A stretch of DNA of 64,000 bases, taken from contig JAKAHR010000001.1 in assembly GCA_021825365.1 (NCBI GenBank), positions 164,835-228,834 of the forward strand. Direction: 5' to 3'. Source of the DNA: Nitrospirota bacterium (lineage in GTDB: Bacteria; Nitrospirota; Thermodesulfovibrionia; Thermodesulfovibrionales; UBA6898). Below, piece after piece: positions 43,254 to 52,896 of the stretch. The stretch's first letter is position 1; each line of letters begins with the position of its first letter. Below the pieces are notes generated by a model. It did not search any database. It was not told the origin of the DNA and worked only from the letters and a program-made list of their open reading frames with translations. The translations under genes were made by a program, and so were the position numbers.

Positions 43254-43949
43254 ATGCTGCTCGAAGTAAACAACGTAACCAAGCAATACGACATCGACGG
43301 CCAGATACTCAAGGCGGTTGACGCCGTCTCCCTGACCGCTGATAAGGCAGAGATGCTGTCTGTCGTCGGCCACTCCGGCTCCGGCAAGACGACGCTCCTC
43401 AGCCTGATGGGAGGCCTTACCCGGCCCGACACCGGCACGGTGATCATCGACGGCATTGACCTGTGGGCACTTAGGGACAATCAACGGTCTGAACTGAGGA
43501 ACAGGCGCATGAGCTTCATCTACCAGTTTTCGAGTCTCATCCCCACCCTCACGGCGATCGAGAACATCATCCTGCCCACTGCCTTCGGGACCTTCGGTGC
43601 AGACAGGGAGGAATACGCGAAGGAACTCCTTGGCATCGTAGGACTGGCGGACAAGGCGCGGGCCTATCCGTCCCATCTTTCCGGAGGACAGCAGCGCAGG
43701 ATAGCGATAGCGAGGGCATTCATCAACGACCCGGAGATCGTGCTGGCTGATGAGCCCACCGGAGACCTCGATGAACAGTCAGAGGCGGAGATCATACGCC
43801 TTTTTCACCGCATGAACAGGGAAAAGGCGGTCACCTTCATCATCGTTACGCACAACCGGGAGATCGCCGGCCAGACTGCGCGTCAGCTGCGCATGACCAA
43901 CGGCGTACTCGGCAGCTCAGGAGTTAACAGCAGCTTAATGAAAAAATAG
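43254..43949 (+). CDS. LolD/MacB-type ABC transporter ATPase (locus B)
   Basis: 231 residues: Walker [14 protein letters not shown]-loop FIYQFSSLIP, signature [15 protein letters not shown], Walker [15 protein letters not shown]-loop FIIVTHNRE. Close paralogue of the locus A ATPase. Last gene of locus B; GC content drops sharply just after its stop. Confidence 0.95.
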   Translation: MLLEVNNVTKQYDIDGQILKAVDAVSLTADKAEMLSVVGHSGSGKTTLLSLMGGLTRPDTGTVIIDGIDLWALRDNQRSELRNRRMSFIYQFSSLIPTLTAIENIILPTAFGTFGADREEYAKELLGIVGLADKARAYPSHLSGGQQRRIAIARAFINDPEIVLADEPTGDLDEQSEAEIIRLFHRMNREKAVTFIIVTHNREIAGQTARQLRMTNGVLGSSGVNSSLMKK

Positions 43950-44016
43950 ACAAATTGCGGCCATCAAGAAGGTGTAAAAAGAATCGTTGACACTATCTTA
44001 ACTTATCAAAAAGCAG

Positions 44017-44262
44017 CTATTCCGAGGCTGTAGACTTTCCTTTCTTATAGTGCGTTAGAAGCTCATTCACTTCTGAAAATCGCGAGGTCTTAGCTTCCTC
44101 ACAAAAGTTATTTAGACGAACGATTCTGAGGAAATCATTTTTTTGAGCAGTTGTTAATGACTCAAACTCATCGGCCCACTTAGACGCGCCGTTATTCTTA
44201 AAATCTTCTCTATAGATTATGTACTTATCCGGCATGATGAGCAAACATAGCCGAAATGACAA
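44017..44262 (-). CDS. Small hypothetical protein in an AT-richer patch
   Basis: Up to 81 residues; a second ATG at 44235 (MPDKYIIYREDF) is also possible. Composition is Lys/Asn/Glu rich and base composition is clearly lower in GC than the neighbours, so the patch may be acquired. No ribosome binding site is seen and I recognise no domain. It lies between locus B and the relB/yafQ pair. Confidence 0.35.
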   Translation of the reverse strand: MSFRLCLLIMPDKYIIYREDFKNNGASKWADEFESLTTAQKNDFLRIVRLNNFCEEAKTSRFSEVNELLTHYKKGKSTASE

Positions 44263-44331
44263 TCTCTGAAGACGGTTTCTTCATACCAATTCAGCATATA
44301 TAGAGATGCCCACTATGACCTTTTAAATGTA

Positions 44332-44353
44332 TGTATATCAATTGTGATACAAT
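44332..44353 (+). promoter_or_regulatory. relB/dinJ promoter with palindromic operator
   Basis: TGTATATCAATTGTGATACA (44332-44351) is a near-perfect 20-base palindrome centred on CAATTG; a -10-like TACAAT (44348-44353) overlaps its right end. RelB/DinJ antitoxins repress their own operons through such sites. AAGGAGGT precedes the antitoxin ATG. Confidence 0.6.
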
Positions 44354-44377
44354 AGAGCTATCAAAAGGAGGTGTCAC

Positions 44378-44638
44378 ATGGCAAAGACGGCAATGATAAC
44401 GACACGGATTGACCCCGCTTTGAAGAGCGATGCCGAAAAGGTGTTGCACAAACTGGGGATCAGCACGACAGAGGCGATAAATCTGTTTTTGTCTCAGGTG
44501 AGGCTCCGCAAGGGATTGCCTTTTGATGTAAAGATTCCCAACAAGTCCACCCTTAAGGCGATGACGGACGCCGAAGAGGGGCGGAATCTTATTGAGTCAG
44601 AAGACGCCGAGGATATGTTCAGGAAGCTGGGCATATAA
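44378..44638 (+). CDS. RelB/DinJ family antitoxin
   Basis: 86 residues, the same length as E. coli DinJ. The N-terminal ribbon-helix-helix (MITTRIDPALKSDAEKVL) binds DNA; the C-terminal part (GRNLIESEDAEDMFRKLGI) should wrap the toxin. Strong ribosome binding site AAGGAGGT. It is followed after 2 bases by a YafQ-like toxin gene that is frameshifted, so the antitoxin may be an orphan in function. Confidence 0.9.
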   Translation: MAKTAMITTRIDPALKSDAEKVLHKLGISTTEAINLFLSQVRLRKGLPFDVKIPNKSTLKAMTDAEEGRNLIESEDAEDMFRKLGI

Positions 44639-44640
44639 GG

Positions 44641-44917
44641 ATGCCGAAACCCCGGTATACCCGACAATTCAAGAAAGACATAAAGAAGATACAGATGTCG
44701 GGCAATAAGGACATGGAAAAACTTAAGAGCGTCGTGAGGAAGCTCGCGGACGGCGAGCCGCTTGGCAGCAATTACCTCGATCATCCACTTGCAGGCAGTC
44801 TGAAAGGACACAGGGACTGCCATATAGAGCCTGACTGGATTGCTTTATCGGATAGATAAAGAGACACAAGCTATTACCTTTGTCCGCACCGGCAGTCATT
44901 CAGATCTGTTTGGATAG
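44641..44917 (+). pseudogene. YafQ-type mRNA interferase toxin, frameshifted
   Basis: The frame from ATG 44641 ends after 72 codons at 44859. It follows YafQ closely up to DCHIEPDWI, then reads out of frame. The +1-shifted frame continues LYRIDKETQAITFVRTG and SHSDLFG to a TAG at 44915-44917, the conserved YafQ end (TGTHxxLFG) carrying the catalytic His. Loss of two bases just after the ATT codon (44839-44841) explains it: adding them back gives 92 residues, exactly the E. coli YafQ length. As it stands the toxin lacks its catalytic His and should be inactive. Confidence 0.85.
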
Positions 44918-44979
44918 GAAGTTCATCATCGGATAGCGCTCGAGACACCCCCGGCCCTGCACCCAACCGGAAGAAAACC

Positions 44980-45708
44980 CTATCCGTACATCTCCTGTAC
45001 CTCATCCGTATAGGAGCCGTCCGGCTTATAGATAAACAGAGGCCGGTCCACCTTCATACCGGACTGTCCGTCCTTGACCGCCTCGATCAACACCATCTTC
45101 GATACGGAATCCGGATCATTATGAACAAAGCGCACCTTCTTCGGCTCAAGCCTGTTCCGCCGCAGGGTATCCATCGTCTCCGGGAGACGCTCCGGGTGAT
45201 AGATCATGAAGAACCTGCCCTTTTCCTTTAGCAGGTATGAGGCAGCCCCCGCAAGGTCCGGGAGCGTCATCTTCATCTCATGGCGGGCGATCTGCCGTTC
45301 CTGTCCGATGCTGAGGCGCCCGGTAGCGGGTTTTCTGAAGGGCGGGTTGGAAACAATCACATCAAGGGAAATGGGACTCAGGACGCTCCTGATCTCCGTA
45401 ATATCAGCCATCACCGCGGTCACCCGCTCTTCGAGTCCGTTGATCAAGATATTCCGCTGCGCGAGGCTGAAGAGGGACTCCTGGAGTTCGATAAGCAGCA
45501 CGTGGGCTGACGCATACTTCCGTGCGAGGAGCAGCCCGATAATGCCCGAGCCTGTCCCCAGATCAGCGATGCCGCGCGCGTGGCGCAGGTGAACAAAGGA
45601 ATAGAGCAGGAGGGCGTCTACGGAAAAACGGTACCCGTCGACGTACTGGTATACCCTGACGCCCCTCAGGCCGTCGAGGGTCGTCTCCCTGTCATCCCTC
45701 CCGGGCAT
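44980..45708 (-). CDS. TrmN6-like tRNA1(Val) (adenine37-N6)-methyltransferase
   Basis: About 242 residues from ATG 45708 (GAGGGG upstream). SAM-binding motif I is ADLGTGSGIIGLLLA and the N6-adenine catalytic motif is VSNPPFRKP (NPPF). The opening Gly-Val-RVYQYVDGYRFSVDALLL is typical of the YfiC/TrmN6 family, which methylates A37 of tRNA1(Val). The start overlaps the end of gph by 17 bases. Confidence 0.88.
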   Translation of the reverse strand: MPGRDDRETTLDGLRGVRVYQYVDGYRFSVDALLLYSFVHLRHARGIADLGTGSGIIGLLLARKYASAHVLLIELQESLFSLAQRNILINGLEERVTAVMADITEIRSVLSPISLDVIVSNPPFRKPATGRLSIGQERQIARHEMKMTLPDLAGAASYLLKEKGRFFMIYHPERLPETMDTLRRNRLEPKKVRFVHNDPDSVSKMVLIEAVKDGQSGMKVDRPLFIYKPDGSYTDEVQEMYG

Positions 45709-46345
45709 TAATCCCCTCGACAATGGCGGGCAGCCCATCCATGCGATCGATGAGATAATCGGCGCTGCTCAGCGACTGCTTCTCCCGGTAGCCGTAGGAG
45801 ACCGCGATCGTCCTGACTCCCGCCGCCTTGCCTGCCTGGATGTCGTAGATGCTGTCTCCGACCATGAGCGCCTCGCGGGGAGGGAGGGCGAGTCTGTCCA
45901 TGATCGCCAGGAGCGGCTTCGGAGACGGCTTCTTTTCCTCGACACTGTCGCTGCCGAGGATGATCTCGAAGTACCCGACAAGACCGAGAATCTCCAGCAC
46001 CCTGCGGGACAGGGCCTCTCTCTTGTTCGAGATGACCGCCTTCCTGCAGGCCGCAAGCCTCTGCAGGGTCTCCGCCACGCCGGGATATGCAACGGTAAAA
46101 TCAGCGAGATGGGCTGAATAGAATTCCAGAAACCGTATGAGGACCTCCGGCATGATAGCGGCACGGCCCGGTCCCAGGAGTTTCTGCATCAGGTTCGTCA
46201 GCCCGCCGCCGACCATGCCCACGGTCTTTTCGACCGTGAGGGCCTCGATGCCGTACGGCTCGATCGCATAGTTGAGTGCGTTGTTTATGTCACGCGCCGA
46301 ATCAACCAGCGTGCCGTCGAGATCGAACATGATGAGTTTGATCAT
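45692..46345 (-). CDS. gph: Phosphoglycolate phosphatase-like HAD hydrolase
   Basis: 217 residues. HAD motif I is FDLDGTLVDSARDI, motif II is AVISNKREALS (Ser), motif III Lys is in EEKKPSPKPLL, and motif IV is MVGDSIYDIQAGKAAG. The helical cap inserted after motif I and the length fit Gph, which removes phosphate from 2-phosphoglycolate; a related sugar phosphate substrate is possible. Translationally overlaps the methyltransferase gene. Confidence 0.88.
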   Translation of the reverse strand: MIKLIMFDLDGTLVDSARDINNALNYAIEPYGIEALTVEKTVGMVGGGLTNLMQKLLGPGRAAIMPEVLIRFLEFYSAHLADFTVAYPGVAETLQRLAACRKAVISNKREALSRRVLEILGLVGYFEIILGSDSVEEKKPSPKPLLAIMDRLALPPREALMVGDSIYDIQAGKAAGVRTIAVSYGYREKQSLSSADYLIDRMDGLPAIVEGINAREG

Positions 46346-46395
46346 GCGTTTTGGGGATAACTACTGCGGGCAGTAAAGACGGACAGATGGAAGGA

Positions 46396-47823
46396 TCACG
46401 ACAGCTTCTTTTTGACCAGTTCATTGAGGATCTGCGGGTTTGCCTTGCCCCTGGTCGCCTTCATCACCTGGCCGACGAAGAAGCCGAGGAGCTTCTCTTC
46501 CCCTGCCTTATACCGCTCGACCTCTTTCGGGCTCTTCGCGATGATATCGTCCACCGCCTGCTCTATCGCCGATTCGTCCGTGATCTGGACCAGCCCCTTC
46601 TCCTTCACGATGGCAGGCGCATCCTTGCCGGTGCGGTACATTTCTTCGAAGACTGTCTTTGCGATCTTGCCGCTGATCGTCCCATTATCCATAAGCTTGA
46701 GCATCTCCGCCACCTGCTTTGGCTGTATGAGACATTCTCCGATCGCCTTGTTCTCTTCGTTGAGATACCGCATCAGTTCACCCATCATCCAGTTGGCTGC
46801 CGCCTTCGGCCGGCCGCCCTGTCTTACCACCTCTTCAAACCATTCGGCAACCGCCTTTTCCTCGGTTAGCTGGGAGGCGTCGTCTACGGACAGACCATAC
46901 TTGCTGAGGAACCGCGCCTGCTTCGCATCAGGGAGTTCCGGCAGGGACGCCCTGATGCCCTCCACCCATGCGGGGTCAACAACGATCGGCACCAGGTCGG
47001 GTTCAGGGAAATACCGGTAGTCGTGTGCCTCCTCCTTGGAGCGCATCGATTCGGTCACGCCCCGCGAGGAATCCCAGAGTCTCGTCTCCTGGACAACGCT
47101 TCCGCCCTCTTCCAGCACCCGTATCTGACGCCTGATCTCATACTCTATCGCCTTCTCCACGAACCGGAAGGAGTTGATATTCTTGATCTCAGCCCTGGTG
47201 CCGAACTCCTTCTGCCCGCCGGGACGGACCGAAACATTGGCATCGCACCGCAGGGACCCCTGCTCCATGTTGCCGTCGCAGACGCCGAGATACCGCAGGA
47301 GCGCACGGAGCCTCTTCATATACTCGGCCGCCTCCTGCGGGGACCGGATGTCCGGCTCAGAGACGATCTCCATCAGCGGCACCCCTGCCCTGTTCAGATC
47401 AACAAGGCTGTACGCGCCGGCGCCCTCATGGATGTTCTTGCCGGCGTCTTCCTCCATGTGTATCCTCGTGATGCCGATGCGCTTTGACTCGCCCTCCACC
47501 ATGATATCGACATGACCGTGCTCGCAGATGGGGAGTTCGTACTGACTGATCTGGTAGCCCTTCGGCAGGTCGGGGTAAAAATAGTTCTTCCGGGCGAACC
47601 GGCTGTATGGAGAGATCGTGCAGTGCGTCGCCAGGCCGGTGCGCACCGCGAATTCGAGCGCCTTCCTGTTCAGCACCGGCAGCACGCCCGGCATGCCGAT
47701 ACAAATCTGGCATGTCTGGGAATTCGGCTCCCTGCCGAACCTCGTCGAGCAGCCGCAGAATATCTTCGTATCGGTCAGCATCTGCGCATGCACCTCAAGA
47801 CCGATGACCGCTTCGTACGTCAT
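46396..47823 (-). CDS. gatB: Asp-tRNA(Asn)/Glu-tRNA(Gln) amidotransferase subunit B
   Basis: 475 residues, normal GatB length. Signature segments: [26 protein letters not shown]-like [17 protein letters not shown], and the kinase-site loop [14 protein letters not shown]; the C-terminal YqeY-like tail starts around 410. It activates Glu-tRNA(Gln) or Asp-tRNA(Asn) by phosphorylation before amidation. The partner gatA lies 5 kb away on the same strand, not adjacent; gatC was not found in the window. Its own promoter is visible upstream. Confidence 0.97.
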   Translation of the reverse strand: MTYEAVIGLEVHAQMLTDTKIFCGCSTRFGREPNSQTCQICIGMPGVLPVLNRKALEFAVRTGLATHCTISPYSRFARKNYFYPDLPKGYQISQYELPICEHGHVDIMVEGESKRIGITRIHMEEDAGKNIHEGAGAYSLVDLNRAGVPLMEIVSEPDIRSPQEAAEYMKRLRALLRYLGVCDGNMEQGSLRCDANVSVRPGGQKEFGTRAEIKNINSFRFVEKAIEYEIRRQIRVLEEGGSVVQETRLWDSSRGVTESMRSKEEAHDYRYFPEPDLVPIVVDPAWVEGIRASLPELPDAKQARFLSKYGLSVDDASQLTEEKAVAEWFEEVVRQGGRPKAAANWMMGELMRYLNEENKAIGECLIQPKQVAEMLKLMDNGTISGKIAKTVFEEMYRTGKDAPAIVKEKGLVQITDESAIEQAVDDIIAKSPKEVERYKAGEEKLLGFFVGQVMKATRGKANPQILNELVKKKLS

Positions 47824-47880
47824 GTGTTGAAACCTTTCAGTTGCATAATTATCGCGAGAAGAGGACTGTCATTGCGATCT

Positions 47881-47909
47881 ATTTTACTTTTTGTCCACCG
47901 CAAGGTCAA
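47881..47909 (-). promoter_or_regulatory. Promoter of gatB
   Basis: On the minus strand TTGACC (47904-47909) and TAAAAT (47881-47886) with exactly 17 bases between, about 58 bases before the gatB ATG. Confidence 0.6.
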
Positions 47910-48058
47910 ACAACGCCGGTCGGCAGCAAGAGACGCAACCCCTGAAAAATGGTGCGTTCTTCTTTGCGTGCAGCAAGTGGCGGCAGGGCCCAAATGGTGA
48001 TAAGATGGTGTATCAGGTATGAGGCTGGGTCGATGCATATCGGGAAAGGGGGAAGTGC

Positions 48059-48514
48059 ATGACAAAAGAGTTCAAAGAATTCATCTTGAGGGGAAATGTC
48101 GTTGACATGGCGGTCGGCATCATCATCGGGGCGGCCTTCGGTTCCATCATCACGTCACTCGTGGGGGATATCATTATGCCTCCGGTCGGACTGCTCCTGG
48201 GGAATGTCGATTTCAGCAACCTCTTTGCCGTCCTGAAAGAGGGCAAGGCGGCCGGCCCCTATGATTCCGTGGCTGCGGCAAAGGCCGCCGGGGCCGTGAC
48301 TCTCAACTTTGGAGTGTTTATTAACACGATTATCAGCTTCCTGATCGTCGCCTTTTCGGTCTTTCTGCTCGTCCGCAGCATCAACCGTCTCAGGAGACAG
48401 CAGGAAGCAGCGCCAGCAGTGCCGACAACAAAGGAGTGCCCCTTCTGCCTGTCAGTCATTCCGCTTAAGGCGGTCCGCTGCGGTCACTGCACCTCGGAAC
48501 TGAAAGTGAACTGA
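48059..48514 (+). CDS. mscL: Large-conductance mechanosensitive channel with C-terminal zinc ribbon
   Basis: 151 residues. MscL core: [31 protein letters not shown] (first helix, quoted over its family-conserved stretch), then [10 protein letters not shown], and a second helix [22 protein letters not shown]. The channel opens under osmotic downshock. After the usual cytoplasmic helix it carries [18 protein letters not shown], a zinc-ribbon motif of four cysteines that most MscL proteins lack. Confidence 0.95.
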   Translation: MTKEFKEFILRGNVVDMAVGIIIGAAFGSIITSLVGDIIMPPVGLLLGNVDFSNLFAVLKEGKAAGPYDSVAAAKAAGAVTLNFGVFINTIISFLIVAFSVFLLVRSINRLRRQQEAAPAVPTTKECPFCLSVIPLKAVRCGHCTSELKVN

Positions 48515-48586
48515 GAACGGGCAAAACCCAAAACAGGATGAACGCGAATAGTACATCAATCAACCATTCAGCAAGGAGATAGGACT

Positions 48587-49300
48587 ATGAAAAGGGCATT
48601 CATTCTTATTCTGGTCGTGATCTTTTTCTCAAGCCCCGCATATGCCGGATTGGTCGACGACGTGATGAAAGGGGTCGGCGGTGCGCAAAAAGGGGGGGCC
48701 GATGAGGGTACAACCGCCTCCGGCCTCAAGGAGGCACTCTCCATCGGCACGGAAAACGCGGTCAGGAACGTATCCCGTCTGGACGGCTATTTCGGGAACC
48801 AGGCGATTAAGATACTGATGCCCGGCAATATTCAGAAGGTGGCTGATGTGCTCGGCAAGGTGGGGTACCAGAAACAGGTGGATGATTTTGTGCTCAGCAT
48901 GAACAGAGCGGCTGAAAAGGCGGCGCCGAAGGCCACCACCTTTTTTGTCGATGCGATCAGGGAGATGACCTTTGAAGACGCAAAAAAGATCCTCGGCGGG
49001 GGAGATACCGCGGCGACGGAGTTCTTTAAGGACAAGACCCATGACAAGCTCTACGCCGCATTCAAGCCCGTTGTCTCATCGAGCGTAAACGAGGTCGGAG
49101 CCACGCGTTCATACAAAGAGATGATGGGGAAGTATGAATCCCTGCCGTTTATGGATAAGAAATCCCTGGATCTCGATCATTATGTAACCAACAAGGCGCT
49201 GGACGGCCTCTTCTACATGGTCGGCCAGGAGGAAAAGAAGATCAGGACCGACCCTGCCGCACGGGTCACGGACCTGCTCAAGACTGTTTTCGGAAAGTAG
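48587..49300 (+). CDS. DUF4197 secreted protein
   Basis: 237 residues with a signal peptide ([17 protein letters not shown]). The mature part matches the DUF4197 family: [59 protein letters not shown] and [23 protein letters not shown] end. AAGGAGAT precedes ATG. Members are periplasmic or lipoprotein, of unknown function. It lies 11 bases before the DUF748 gene, suggesting a shared envelope role. Confidence 0.88.
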   Translation: MKRAFILILVVIFFSSPAYAGLVDDVMKGVGGAQKGGADEGTTASGLKEALSIGTENAVRNVSRLDGYFGNQAIKILMPGNIQKVADVLGKVGYQKQVDDFVLSMNRAAEKAAPKATTFFVDAIREMTFEDAKKILGGGDTAATEFFKDKTHDKLYAAFKPVVSSSVNEVGATRSYKEMMGKYESLPFMDKKSLDLDHYVTNKALDGLFYMVGQEEKKIRTDPAARVTDLLKTVFGK

Positions 49301-49311
49301 GGGGCCTGGCA

Positions 49312-52300
49312 ATGGATCTGATGAAAGTGGCCCGGGAAAAGCCGCGTCTGAAGAAGATCTTCCTTGGGGCGATCATATTCCTCGTCCTCTTCAGCATCGC
49401 GGGGTTTTTCGTCGCCCCCCCTATCCTGAAATCCGTTCTCACGACGAAGCTTTCGGAGAGACTCCACCGCCAGGTAACGATCCAGAAGATCAGGGTAAAT
49501 CCATTCATGCTCTCCCTCGATGTGAAAGGGGTCCTCGTCAAAGACCGTGAGAATAAGGGGACGTTCGCATCCTTCGATGAGCTCTATATAAACCTCCAGA
49601 CCGCCTCAATCTGGAGAAGGGGGCTGATCCTCAAGGAGATAAAGATCGACAGGCCCTATGCAAATGTCATCCGGAATGAAGACGGCACCTACAATTTTTC
49701 AGACCTGCTGGAAGAAGAAACGCCCAAGGCAAAGCCTGCGACCAGGCCCCTGAGATTTTCCCTGAACAATATCCAGATAATAAACGGCAGCGCCGATTTT
49801 CTGGACGGGCCGAAGCAGACGAGGCATAAGGCGCGGGATGTTGTCATCAGGATCCCGTTCCTGTCAAACCTGCCGTACTTTGTCAACACCTTTGTGCAGC
49901 CGCTCCTGGAGGCAAAGGTCAACGACACCCTCATCTCTTTCAAGGGAAAGACAAAGCCGTTCACCGATTCTCTTGAGACATCCTTTGACGTGAACGTGAA
50001 GGACTTCAACATCCCCTATTATCTGGCATATGTCCCCTTTCCGATGAACTTCAGACTCCTCTCGGGATATGTTGATACAGATGTGGTGGTCGCATACACC
50101 CAGTACAAACAGAAGGCCCCCACCCTCTCCCTTACGGGAAACATCGCCATCAAACAGATAAAGGTAACGGACGCCAGGAACAACCCCGTGCTGAACATGC
50201 CGCTCACGGATATCTCCATCGCATCGTCTGATCTGATTTCCGCGAAGGCACATTTTTCCCGGATCTTCCTCCAGTCGCCTGAAATCGTCCTGGTGAGAGA
50301 GAAGACGGGGAAAATAAATGTAGAGGCGCTCATCCCGCAGGGCCCTTCGGAAAAGAAGGAGGCCTCAAAGGCCCCGGCGATAGATGCGGATGAGATCAAG
50401 ATGGCCGGGGGGAGGATTTCCTATTCCGATTTTCTGAAGACAGGCACCTTCAAGACCATGATAGAAGCGATCGATCTGAATATAGGTCATTTCAGCAACA
50501 GTCCTGACAGGAAGAGCGCCATAGACCTGTCGCTCAAGACCGAGGCCAAGGAGGCCCTGAAACTCTCCGGGGATTTCTCCGTAGAGCCGATGAAGGCGGA
50601 AGGGAGCGTCGAGATAAGGGGAGTGCCGGTCAGGAAATATTCTCCCTACTTCAGCGACGCGGTGCTCTTCGATATAGAAGATGCGCAACTCGATCTGCAG
50701 ACAAGGTACAGCTTCTCCAAGACCGGGGAAGAGCCCGAGCTCAAACTCCTGGGAATGTCCGCCGGCCTTCACTCCCTGAGGCTGAAAAAGAGGGATGACA
50801 AGGATGATTTTCTCAGGATACCCGTAATTGCGATAAAGGAAACGGATATCGATGTCTCGAAGAGGGACCTCGTTGTCGGGAACTTTCTTACGCAAAAGGG
50901 CATGATCTCCGTTAAGCGCTTCAAGGACGGAACTCTGAACGTTGACGGCCTGACTCCACCCGCTCCGCCAAGGGCGGAAAAGGCTCCGGCCGGGAAAAAA
51001 GGACAAATCGATAAACCGTGGCAGGTCACGGTAAAGAACATGGCGGTCGAAGGGTATGGCGTGACGGTTGAGGATATGGTGCCTTCCCTGCCGGTTACCA
51101 CCACCGTTGATCAGATCAGGGTTACCGGCACCAATATCTCGACAGCAAAGAACAAGAAAGGCAACGCCTCTCTTTCGCTGTTCCTGAACAAGAAGGGCTC
51201 TCTCACGACCAAAGGAACGCTCAGCATCGACCCTCTTTCCGCGAATCTGAAGGTCTCCGCAAAGAGCATGGACATCGTCCCCTTCCAGCCGTACTTCACG
51301 GACAGGGTCAAGATCATCCTGACCGGGGGCCTTATATCGGCCAACGGCGACCTTGCCCTGTCATATGCAAAGGATACCGGTCCAGCCATCGCGTATACCG
51401 GGGATGCGTCCCTCACCAATTTCCTGTCTCTCGATAAAACTAATGCAGAGGAGTTCCTGAAGTGGGATTCCCTCCATTTCGACGGCATAGACGCGCGATA
51501 CAATCCGACCCTCCTTACCATCAGGGAGATAGCGCTGAGTGATTTTTATTCGCGACTGATCATCAACGCCGACGGCTCACTTAATGTGCAGGGGATCGTG
51601 GAAGAGGAGGCTCCGGCGCAGGCAGGTCAGGAGCCTGCCAAGCCTTCGGAACCAGCTAAAGCGGACAGTAAGCCGACCCCGGCAAAGATGGTAAAGATCG
51701 CGACCGTCACCCTCCAGGGAGGCACGATCAATTTTTCGGACAGGCATATACAGCCGAGTTATACCGCGAACCTGATCGAGATAGGAGGAAGGGTATCCGG
51801 ACTCACCTCGGAGGAAGACAAGTTCGGCGATCTCGATCTCAGGGGAAAGCTCGACAACTATGCCCCTCTCGAGATCACGGGAAAGATAAACCCGTTGAAA
51901 AAAGACCTCTACGTCGACCTGAAGGTAGATTTCAAGGACATGGACCTGAGCCCCATGACCCCCTATTCCGGCAGGTACATGGGCTATACCATCCAGAAGG
52001 GCAAGCTCACACTCAACCTCCAATACCTGATCGTCAAGAAGAAGCTCGACTCCCAAAACACGTTATTCCTCGACCAGTTCACCCTCGGAGATAAGGTGGA
52101 GAGCCCGGATGCGACGAAGCTGCCGGTGAAGCTCGCGATAGCGCTCCTGAAAAACAGGAAGGGTGAGATCAAGCTCGATATCCCCGTGACAGGTCAGATC
52201 GACGACCCCAAGTTCAGCATCGGCAGGATCGTGCTCAAGATCATTGTAAACCTGCTGGTCAAGGCCGCAACCTCCCCTTTTGCGCTCCTCGGCGCTCTCT

Positions 52301-52881
52301 TCGGCGGTGGAGGGGAGGAACTCAGCTACATCGATTTCGCCTATGGCAGTGCGGCGATAGGCGAAGACGGCGACAAGAAGATCGACAAGCTGGTCAAGGC
52401 GCTCTATGACAGGCCTTCCCTGAAACTCGACATGGAAGGATACGTTGATGTCGAAAAAGACAGGCAGGGGCTGCGGGATTATCTCTTTAACAAGAAGATA
52501 AAGGCCCAGAAACTAAAGGACATCGTTAATAAAGGCCTCCCGGCCGTTCCCGTTGATGAGGTGAAGATCGAGAAAGAGGAATATCCGAAATACCTGAAGA
52601 TGGCCTATAAACAGGAAAAATTCCCAAAGCCGAGGAACATCATAGGGATCGCAAAAGACCTGCCTCCGGCTGAGATGGAAAAGCTGATGCTCACCCATAT
52701 CGAGGTGAAAGACGATGACCTGAGACAGCTCGCCCATGAACGCGCATCAACAGTGCGGGAGCACATACTGAAGACGAAGCAGGTCGAACCGGACCGGATA
52801 TTCCTGATAGAGCCGAAATCGCTCTCACCCGAGAAGAAAGAGAAGATGAAGGACAGCCGCGTTGACTTTAAACTGAAATAG
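49312..52881 (+). CDS. DUF748/AsmA-like giant envelope protein with OmpA-like C-terminus
   Basis: 1189 residues. One N-terminal helix (IFLGAIIFLVLFSIAGFFV), then a very long periplasmic beta-rich region with AsmA/DUF748-type repeats (LDVKGVLVKDRENKGTFASF, SLDVNVKDFNIPYYL). Such proteins form bridge-like grooves thought to carry phospholipids to the outer membrane. An OmpA-like peptidoglycan-binding fold is seen near the end, split in two: IDFAYGSAAIGEDGDKKIDK and LAHERASTVREHILKTKQV, with about 100 residues inserted between. Linkers rich in Ala/Pro/Lys occur near residue 770. Follows DUF4197 closely. Confidence 0.9.
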   Translation: MDLMKVAREKPRLKKIFLGAIIFLVLFSIAGFFVAPPILKSVLTTKLSERLHRQVTIQKIRVNPFMLSLDVKGVLVKDRENKGTFASFDELYINLQTASIWRRGLILKEIKIDRPYANVIRNEDGTYNFSDLLEEETPKAKPATRPLRFSLNNIQIINGSADFLDGPKQTRHKARDVVIRIPFLSNLPYFVNTFVQPLLEAKVNDTLISFKGKTKPFTDSLETSFDVNVKDFNIPYYLAYVPFPMNFRLLSGYVDTDVVVAYTQYKQKAPTLSLTGNIAIKQIKVTDARNNPVLNMPLTDISIASSDLISAKAHFSRIFLQSPEIVLVREKTGKINVEALIPQGPSEKKEASKAPAIDADEIKMAGGRISYSDFLKTGTFKTMIEAIDLNIGHFSNSPDRKSAIDLSLKTEAKEALKLSGDFSVEPMKAEGSVEIRGVPVRKYSPYFSDAVLFDIEDAQLDLQTRYSFSKTGEEPELKLLGMSAGLHSLRLKKRDDKDDFLRIPVIAIKETDIDVSKRDLVVGNFLTQKGMISVKRFKDGTLNVDGLTPPAPPRAEKAPAGKKGQIDKPWQVTVKNMAVEGYGVTVEDMVPSLPVTTTVDQIRVTGTNISTAKNKKGNASLSLFLNKKGSLTTKGTLSIDPLSANLKVSAKSMDIVPFQPYFTDRVKIILTGGLISANGDLALSYAKDTGPAIAYTGDASLTNFLSLDKTNAEEFLKWDSLHFDGIDARYNPTLLTIREIALSDFYSRLIINADGSLNVQGIVEEEAPAQAGQEPAKPSEPAKADSKPTPAKMVKIATVTLQGGTINFSDRHIQPSYTANLIEIGGRVSGLTSEEDKFGDLDLRGKLDNYAPLEITGKINPLKKDLYVDLKVDFKDMDLSPMTPYSGRYMGYTIQKGKLTLNLQYLIVKKKLDSQNTLFLDQFTLGDKVESPDATKLPVKLAIALLKNRKGEIKLDIPVTGQIDDPKFSIGRIVLKIIVNLLVKAATSPFALLGALFGGGGEELSYIDFAYGSAAIGEDGDKKIDKLVKALYDRPSLKLDMEGYVDVEKDRQGLRDYLFNKKIKAQKLKDIVNKGLPAVPVDEVKIEKEEYPKYLKMAYKQEKFPKPRNIIGIAKDLPPAEMEKLMLTHIEVKDDDLRQLAHERASTVREHILKTKQVEPDRIFLIEPKSLSPEKKEKMKDSRVDFKLK

Positions 52882-52896
52882 ACGGCGGATATGTAT

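Noticed and set aside
44641..44859. Calling the 72-codon YafQ frame a functional toxin
   Set aside because: The conserved C-terminal segment with the catalytic His is encoded in the neighbouring frame, so the product would be truncated.
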